The notes under the pieces are model-generated. The model ran no database searches, was not told the DNA's origin, and saw only the letters and a program-made list of their open reading frames with translations. A DNA stretch of 64,000 nt, taken from the NCBI RefSeq assembly GCF_000003815.2, contig NC_049979.1, positions 5,491,383-5,555,382 of the forward strand. Direction: 5' to 3'. Origin of the DNA: Branchiostoma floridae (lineage: Eukaryota; Chordata; Leptocardii; Amphioxiformes; Branchiostomatidae). The number at the start of each line of letters is the position of its first letter. Positions within the stretch are counted from its first letter, which is position 1. Both the position numbers and the translations under genes were made by a program. This document shows, in pieces, positions 61,501-64,000 of the stretch.

Positions 61501-63495
61501 ATTTATATATGTTGGCAGGCATTCACGCATTTTGGTTCCAAGAAAATAGAAAGAGTGAAGCAGGGCTCTAGCCAGCGACCGTTTTTCCATCAATTGACGG
61601 AAATTTGCTGCGTCTGACGGAAAAATTTTACCACCAATCCGTCAACCTTGACGGACAAAAATCCTTGGTGGAAGCTACAGGCGGCTTGGGGACGCCATCC
61701 ACGGCCGTAAAAGCCACACTCTGTTTGTTTTGCTATTGTTATTATTGTTGACAATGTGTGTCGGTGCCCTTTTGCATATGATAATCTCATTAAAACCCGT
61801 TTTTCAAGGTCTCAGTTCAGTCCTTCTAATTAATTTTCGCGGTTTTCGCGACGATTGTATTATTGGCTGACGGAAAAAATTTCGAGCTGGCTAAAGCCCT
61901 GGAGTGAAGTAAAGGAGAGTCCATGTTAACTTCGACCAAGTTTGACTATCGATAGGATTTTAGATGTGGAAGTCACTGAACAGAATTATTGTTTTGTGTA
62001 TTGCCCACTCACATGTTTTCATGGACAGTCAGGTCCAGGTGCAGGTTATCCTGATCTGCTGGACCTGGACCGTACCTGGACCTGAATTTTCTGTACCGGT
62101 ACCCACCCCTACTGGGTACTGTTGTTTTACTGCTACTGGCGATCCTATACCAGCAACCTCAACAAAAAAAGAGGAAGCCAGCATCGGAGCGTAGGCAGTA
62201 AATTGGATGGCACCCAGGGTAGTTTATTACTAGTGAATGACATAAAGAAAAAATCGTCTGACTCATCTAATGTTAACGTACAAAAGGAACTTATTTCCTA
62301 CCTTAACTATGTAGCCTTGTGCCCAAATGCACATCTGCCTGCATTCCCAAATGAACTAATAATGCCACCTACTTCTTAGTTGCCAAACTGCATGCCTTTC
62401 CTTCACTCAAGTGGCATTACTTCAGATTGTCATTGGAAGCAACTAAGTTAAGCATTGTACAGAGACCCCACAAAGCTTTGATCTCTTTGAGCAAGGACAT
62501 TATATAGAAGCTTTGAGCAACAAACTGATGGTTTGAATTTTCAAATGAAATTCAACCTTTCTTTTACCTTTTTGAATTTAATTTCTGAAGAACGATCCAC
62601 AATATTTCTTCTTCACAGTTTGTGCAGTAGATGAGATTTGTCCATTGGTAACATGTACATATTAGAAGCAATTTTTTGCGACTTATTATATTTAGTACTT
62701 GACATGTTCCGTTCTGTACAGGGACATGGAGCTGGTGCTGAAACTTCGCTGTGATGTCCCTTCTACGAGGTCAGCGATCTCTAAATCATTCTCCCATCAT
62801 TGTTTCATGTCTTGGAATATCAGCTTGTGATTTAGCCTGGGTACCAGACTGCTGTGCTATAGTCGCTAATCTCTTCGGCCCATGAAAGATCTTCCCCGCT
62901 GCCAGACATAGCACGTGGGCCTTGATTAGAAAACGGTTGCCAATTACCTCTGGGTGCTAATAGATATCAGGTTTGTGACCTTCCAAGGCATAAGGGCTTA
63001 GCAGGAAAGAACGAGGGTCTGGTATATCCTGGCTACTTGTGATTGTGTGTATCATATATTGTCGGTATCTGTATCATAAGGTAACTGACATTGTACCTTT
63101 TGTCTGTTCCTGTAGTCATGCCGTCAATGTGATGGTCAGAGTTCCCGTTCCAAAAGCAACAACCAGGTAAATACGTACTAAAAACAGTGTCTGTTTCTTT
63201 GTTTCGCACTGAAAAGAAGAAAAATAAATACATGACAATGAATTATAAAAGAACATAACAGTGCAGGGGAGGCCAAAAGCTCCTGCTTATGAGAAGGCCT
63301 CCCTTTACAAACGTGTGTCTGATTCTGAAGTTGGCAGATTTGTCTGACCGATTTTCATGAACCTCTACTATTGACAGCGTGTCACAACAGCTGAGTGGCC
63401 CAGGTCAAAGTGTAGAGTTCAAGGCACAGGAGCACCTGGTGGTCTGGAGCATCAAGAAGTTCCCAGGTGCCACAGAGCTCACAGCCAGATTTAAG
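37009..63495 (+). CDS. AP4M1: AP-4 complex subunit mu-1 orthologue (3' end beyond window)
   Basis: Fourteen exons join in phase with GT/AG junctions: 37009-37066, 37697-37782, 38383-38489, 40714-40810, 41523-41591, 45143-45214, 45646-45708, 46246-46312, 49635-49688, 56128-56234, 59880-59971, 62722-62769, 63116-63166 and 63378-63495, giving 363 codons. Residues 1 to about 140 are the longin-like mu N-domain (MISQFVILSQHGDILLFKDY; IHYIHVKHSSLCFMAT). The mu homology domain follows: NEIFVDVLERLTVLI, GIIQMKSFLVGIPEIKMGL, VDECSFHESVDLSEF, HPPQGE, FPLMKYQASGDLPSLLPFRL. It matches human AP4M1 (453 aa) throughout; about 90 C-terminal codons lie beyond 64000. The known role is cargo-signal recognition in the AP-4 coat at the trans-Golgi. 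About a dozen residues expected between exons 5 and 6 were not found. Exons 10 and 11 have extra copies nearby. Confidence 0.95.
37905..37975 (+). mobile_element. tRNA-like SINE fragment
   Basis: GGGAGTGTTCGCACGTTGGA, followed 20-30 bp later by a B-box-like CGGGTTTGAATCCC, resembles a tRNA-derived SINE head. It lies in AP4M1 intron 2 next to a LINE fragment. Confidence 0.4.
38110..38346 (+). mobile_element. LINE reverse-transcriptase C-terminal fragment
   Basis: The frame reads LALAGHVMRHDKMAGRGLL, WRPDDKRTRGRPSLTL and VMRDRVVWRDFIVSPDG, then a stop. This is the typical C-terminal sequence of LINE-encoded reverse transcriptases. It ends 36 bp before AP4M1 exon 3 and is not part of that gene. 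Confidence 0.75.
39243..39420 (+). mobile_element. tRNA-derived SINE-like element
   Basis: GGCCTAGTGGGTAGAGTGTT is A-box-like and GGTCATGAGTTCGTTCCC is B-box-like, at tRNA-like spacing. A non-tRNA tail follows. It lies in AP4M1 intron 3. Confidence 0.55.
39818..40351. mobile_element. MITE with AAGGCCACAGCAAG ends
   Basis: About 35 bp of inverted terminal sequence (AAGGCCACAGCAAGTAAATT, then TTATGGATGACATCC) is mirrored at 40316-40350. AATATCATTC lies at the left flank and AATATTCATTC at the right, a possible decayed target duplication. Confidence 0.7.
40426..40687. mobile_element. Fold-back repeat with hammerhead-like core (family A)
   Basis: The arms TACGCCAAAATGTAGTTACT, then CAAGCAGCTGGATATGG, mirror CCATATCCAGTTGCTTGAGT, then AACTGCTTTTTGGCGTA. 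A degenerate core is at 40601-40631 (CTGACAA, AACTACT-GGAT-AGCAGTT, GAAAT). The left arm has lost its core. Sister copies are at 49086-49352, 52106-52450 and 59045-59340. Confidence 0.7.
41085..41300. repeat. Interspersed repeat tail in AP4M1 intron 4
   Basis: TTTATTTATTGATC, then CTGATTTCCAAGGGAGCCC, resembles the segment at 6590-6700. It is non-coding and probably a retroelement tail. Confidence 0.35.
41813..41916. mobile_element. Short MITE, ACTGTAAATGCAG ends
   Basis: CACTGTAAATGCAGAAACTT at the left and AAAATGTATTTACAGT at the right are inverted. GGTGGCTTCACCGC sits in the middle. Longer family members are at 43073-43290 and 46317-46652. Confidence 0.65.
42234..42608. mobile_element. 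MITE with AAGGCCACACC ends
   Basis: AAGGCCACACCAATTTTATT, then TGTTGTTTCTC, is inverted at the right as GAGAAACAACAAATAAAATT, then AGTGTGGCCT. Same family as 3269-3518. Confidence 0.75.
43073..43290. mobile_element. MITE with TACTGTAAATGCA ends
   Basis: TACTGTAAATGCATTTAAGT at the left and AAGTTTCTGCATTTACAGTA at the right are inverted. Both arms contain GGTGGTTTTAA or its inverse. Confidence 0.75.
43500..43920. repeat. TG/CA minisatellite
   Basis: About 420 bp of TGTGTG interrupted at intervals by GTATGAGTGTG and TGTGGTGTG. It produces long open frames of Cys-Val or Thr-His runs on both strands, which are not genes. Confidence 0.95.
44777..45040 (+). mobile_element. LINE C-terminal zinc-finger fragment
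   Basis: The frame reads WEDLANDRSSWRCTLSRQLE, SGETRLMCMAEE, then NRPESAYRCALCGRDCHSR. This is the C-terminal sequence common to LINE endonuclease/reverse-transcriptase proteins, including the CxxC finger. The reading decays after CHSR. It ends about 100 bp before AP4M1 exon 6. Confidence 0.75.
45866..46110. mobile_element. MITE fragment related to 5593-5985
   Basis: TAGCCTGGGTACCATCCGGA, TAGTAGTTCGCTCC, TTGCTTCTGCTATCCGTCTG and GTTCTAGAGCGCTCG follow in the same order as the element at 5593. The right terminus is not recognisable. Confidence 0.6.
46317..46652. mobile_element. MITE inserted next to an AP4M1 splice donor
   Basis: TACTGTAAATGCAGAAACTT at the left and TAAATGCATTTACAGTA at the right are inverted. 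The left end begins 4 bp after the last base of AP4M1 exon 8 (46312), so the donor reads GTAA followed directly by the element. Confidence 0.75.
47224..47447. mobile_element. Inverted-repeat element flanked by 18-bp direct repeats
   Basis: Ends ATATAGTACAGTGGACTCAT (then TCCTCAG) and CTGAGGAATGAGTCCACTTT (then ACTATAT) are inverted over 27 bp with one mismatch. AATGGTTTCAAGCTCAGT occurs at 47206-47223 and again at 47450-47467. Confidence 0.7.
48340..48650. repeat. Two-copy tandem repeat, period about 155 bp
   Basis: AAGTTGTCTTGACCTGC, then GGTTGGTAGAAACATCTGGT, then AGCCATTGGATG, occurs near 48358 and 48513, each followed by TTTAAACTGAATGGTGAT-like sequence. It lies in AP4M1 intron 8 and is non-coding. 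Confidence 0.7.
48826..48896. repeat. GAGCGAGG-type simple repeat
   Basis: This is a purine-rich tandem of GGGAGCGAGCGA and GGGA units. Confidence 0.9.
49086..49352. mobile_element. Fold-back repeat with hammerhead-like cores (family A)
   Basis: Long inverted arms start CAGTTACTCAAGCAACTG and end GTTGCTTGCGTAACTG. The plus-strand core is CTGACAA 49271-49277, helix AGATAG/CTATCT with loop TGGATG, then GAAAT. The minus-strand arm has the same helix followed by GAAAC. Confidence 0.75.
49969..50217 (-). mobile_element. LINE reverse-transcriptase C-terminal fragment
   Basis: Minus strand reads HTYRLPKPRTNALKKTFIYR, PISTWNDLPNNVQSA and RFRQELLRH. The 'R-x-WN-x-LP' block and following FRQ-L are typical of the extreme C-terminus of many LINE ORF2 proteins. 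It lies in AP4M1 intron 9 on the opposite strand. Confidence 0.7.
50220..51660. other. AP4M1 intron 9, no recognised feature
   Basis: AT-rich intron sequence. No exon, RNA gene or clear inverted repeat was seen. Confidence 0.45.
51670..52096. mobile_element. hAT-like MITE, TAGGG(C/G)TGGGTAC ends
   Basis: TAGGGCTGGGTACTGGTA at the left and TACCCACCCCTA at the right are inverted, with GGACCTGAACC motifs near the right. It is opposite in orientation to the copy at 13211-13632 and nearly the same length. Confidence 0.7.
52106..52450. mobile_element. Fold-back repeat with hammerhead-like core (family A)
   Basis: GGCAGTTACTCAAGCAACTG at the left and CTAGTTGCTTGAGTAACTGC at the right are inverted. 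The minus-strand core lies at 52192-52162: UUGACGA, an AGAU-containing helix with UGGAUG loop, then GAAAC. Confidence 0.65.
53214..53300. mobile_element. Partial hAT-like MITE
   Basis: TAAGGGTGGGTATTGGTACG, then TTGGACCAGTCCAGAAAAAA, matches the left part of the 61413 element. No matching right end was found. Confidence 0.5.
53310..55850. other. AP4M1 intron 9, no recognised feature
   Basis: This is mostly AT-rich. A short CACCTGTCT triplet repeat lies near 55115. No other feature is supported. Confidence 0.45.
55888..55976 (+). pseudogene. Extra copy 1 of AP4M1 exon 10 (5' part)
   Basis: It has its own acceptor (TGCCTGCAG) and reads in phase with exon 9 (RG|YHSHAHVDECSF). It lacks the last codons and the normal donor. 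It could be silent, or joined through to the next units as extra coding sequence. Confidence 0.65.
56008..56096 (+). pseudogene. Extra copy 2 of AP4M1 exon 10 (5' part)
   Basis: The acceptor is TGCCCACAG. One Val codon is Met here (HESMDLSEF). It is in frame with copies 1 and 3. Confidence 0.65.
56285..56545. mobile_element. Fold-back repeat with hammerhead-like cores (family B)
   Basis: Ends TATAGTAAG and CTTACTATA are inverted. The plus-strand core is CCGATGA 56470-56476, helix GGTGTCT/AGACATC, GAAAC 56495-56499. A mirrored core lies on the minus strand near 56330-56362. It lies 50 bp after AP4M1 exon 10. Confidence 0.75.
56990..57150. mobile_element. Truncated MITE of the GCTGGCTAGAACCCTG family
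   Basis: GAAATGCTATTTCCTGCATT, TTTTGCTGGTAGACTCAG and GCTGGTTAGAACCCTG appear in the same order as the internal and right-end sequence of 6135-6419. The left end is missing. Confidence 0.5.
57302..57543. mobile_element. MITE, CAGGGTTCAAGCCAGC end
   Basis: CAGGGTTCAAGCCAGCTTGG at the left and AGGCTGGGTAGAACG at the right are inverted. The interior is the inverse of the 6135 element body. Confidence 0.5.
58060..58190 (+). repeat. Single-arm hammerhead-like repeat (family B)
   Basis: CTGAAGA 58127-58133, helix GATGAC/GTCACC with an ACACA loop, then GAAAC 58152-58156 and GTTGGTGAG. The helix sequence differs from the GGTGTCT/AGACATC type yet remains mostly paired. Confidence 0.55.
58757..59008. 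mobile_element. MITE with CAGGGCTTGAAAT/TTTCGAGCCCTG ends
   Basis: The termini are inverted and related to 2556-2867. Inside are GCAGGT repeats. A diverged copy lies near 60060-60347 (CTACCTGCACCTAACCTGCA, then a TATTTCAAGTCCTG end). Confidence 0.6.
59045..59340. mobile_element. Fold-back repeat with best hammerhead-like core (family A)
   Basis: The plus-strand core is complete: CTGACGA 59247-59253, helix AACTACT 59255-59261, loop GGAT, AGTAGTT 59266-59272, GAAAC 59273-59277. The minus-strand arm (59110-59080) has CUGACAA, a mostly paired helix and GAAAC. The arms are about 100 bp. Confidence 0.75.
59431..59593. mobile_element. MITE with TCTCCAAGCAGATCCTA ends
   Basis: TAATCTCCAAGCAGATCCTA at the left and TAGGATCTGCTTGGAGATTA at the right are perfect inverses over 20 bp. 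Same family as 19838-20017. Confidence 0.8.
59638..59703 (+). pseudogene. Partial copy of AP4M1 exon 11 with its acceptor
   Basis: CTGTTGTTTGTTCAG, followed by codons FPLIKYQASGDLPSLL, then sequence unlike the real exon. It duplicates the intron end and first half of exon 59880-59971. Reading on from it meets a stop within about 10 codons (QLRQSFYIL), so inclusion would truncate the protein. Confidence 0.75.
59790..59870 (+). repeat. Hammerhead-like repeat tail between exon 11 copies
   Basis: GGCAAAGGTGTCTGAGAGAT, then ATCAAAACGTAAG and TACCTGGTTGTGTAAAG, matches the helix and tail of family B with a degraded core. It sits between the partial and complete exon 11. Confidence 0.5.
61047..61112. 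repeat. Three-copy 21-bp tandem repeat
   Basis: TTTTTGGGTTTTACAGTTAT is repeated three times with near-perfect identity. Confidence 0.85.
61413..62111. mobile_element. hAT-like MITE with perfect 8-bp target duplication
   Basis: TAGGTGTGGGTACCGGTAC at the left and GTACCGGTACCCACCCCTA at the right are inverted. CTGGGTAC occurs immediately outside both ends (61405-61412 and 62112-62119). It contains a second complete MITE at 61561-61901; without that, its length (about 350 bp) resembles its relatives. Confidence 0.85.
61561..61901. mobile_element. hAT-like MITE nested inside 61413-62111
   Basis: CAGGGCTCTAGCCAGC at the left and GCTGGCTAAAGCCCTG at the right are inverted. GAGTGAAG is present on both sides (61553-61560 and 61902-61909), a perfect 8-bp target duplication. 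The body has repeated TGACGGA motifs. Confidence 0.85.
62833..63035. mobile_element. MITE, TAGCCTGG...CCTGGCTA, with 9-bp target duplication
   Basis: TAGCCTGGGTACCAGACT at the left and GGTCTGGTATATCCTGGCTA at the right are inverted. CTTGTGATT flanks both sides exactly (62824-62832 and 63036-63044). Related to 18034-18272. Confidence 0.8.
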
Positions 63496-63499
63496 GTCA

Positions 63500-63760
63500 G
63501 TTTCAATTTATTTATTTATCCAGGAAAGTACACATGTCATCGCCTACTGGCGTTTTTCAATGCCTCCTGGGGGGCCGGGAAGACCCCAACATAGAATAAC
63601 ACAACATTACAACAACTGGTCAAAATGAAATCAAAGGTCAACTTAAATAACTTAATGTTCATTTCCTAAGTCGTCAACTATTTACAATACAAACAACTCA
63701 AGATAACTTAATATAATAATAGTAATAAGGTCAGTGTTGCAGCTCTGCATTGTTGCCTTT
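63500..63760. repeat. Interspersed repeat tail after AP4M1 exon 14
   Basis: AATTTATTTATTTATCCAGG, then CCTCCTGGGGGGCCGG, is an AT-rich lead with a GC-rich core similar in layout to 6590-6960 and 41085-41300. It is non-coding. An AAATC tandem follows at 63846-63870. Confidence 0.35.
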
Positions 63761-64000
63761 CATCATCACATTGACATGTAGTTGTTATGTTAGTGAGAGG
63801 CAGAAAAATTTGTTGTGAGTTATCTTTTATACAAACGGACTATCAAATTAAATCAAATCAAATCAAATCAACCAACCAAGCTGTATTGTTTGGGACATTT
63901 GAAATTTGGCTTCAATAGTCCAACTAAGTGTATTCTACTAGGGTTTGTTGTAGCTGTGCCAGAGTAAAATACATTCTGAGTTACATTTACTCTTTTTCCT

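Overview
The window is animal genomic DNA, most likely from a lancelet (amphioxus, Branchiostoma). The evidence is intron-rich genes with GT/AG junctions, proteins clearly alignable to human orthologues, a GPA2/GPB5 hormone pair of invertebrate-chordate type, and dense short inverted-repeat transposons. The species is inferred. Three N runs (884-1602, 21544-21643, 22825-22924) and a single N at 30168 mark it as draft assembly. Nothing bacterial, viral or CRISPR-like was seen.

Layout. (1) 660-12197, minus strand: 5' part of a PPP4R4 orthologue (PP4 regulatory subunit); seven coding exons are visible, one more is probably hidden in the first N run, and the gene runs off the left edge. (2) 17703-20286, plus: complete three-exon GPA2 (thyrostimulin alpha). 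A second copy of its last exon lies on a gap-bounded contig at 21644-22824, probably a misplaced allele. (3) 26184-28320, minus: complete two-exon GPB5 (thyrostimulin beta), convergent with GPA2, so both subunits of one hormone lie within 11 kb. (4) 28.3-37 kb: gene-free, with LINE remnants, a tRNA-derived SINE and fold-back elements. (5) 37009 to beyond the right edge, plus: AP4M1 orthologue (mu subunit of the AP-4 adaptor); 14 coding exons visible, 363 codons.

The main surprises are structural. Partial or complete exon copies occur in three of the four genes: PPP4R4 exon 4, GPA2 exon 3, and AP4M1 exon 10 (an in-frame 120-bp triplication) and exon 11. Two dispersed repeat families carry a hammerhead-ribozyme-like core (CUGANGA, a variable helix, GAAAC) whose helix shows compensatory changes between copies. 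A CRE-containing tandem array sits in GPA2 intron 2. Several MITE insertions have readable target-site duplications, including one nested inside another.

Apart from the GPA2/GPB5 pair, nothing in the sequence suggests that the genes act together.
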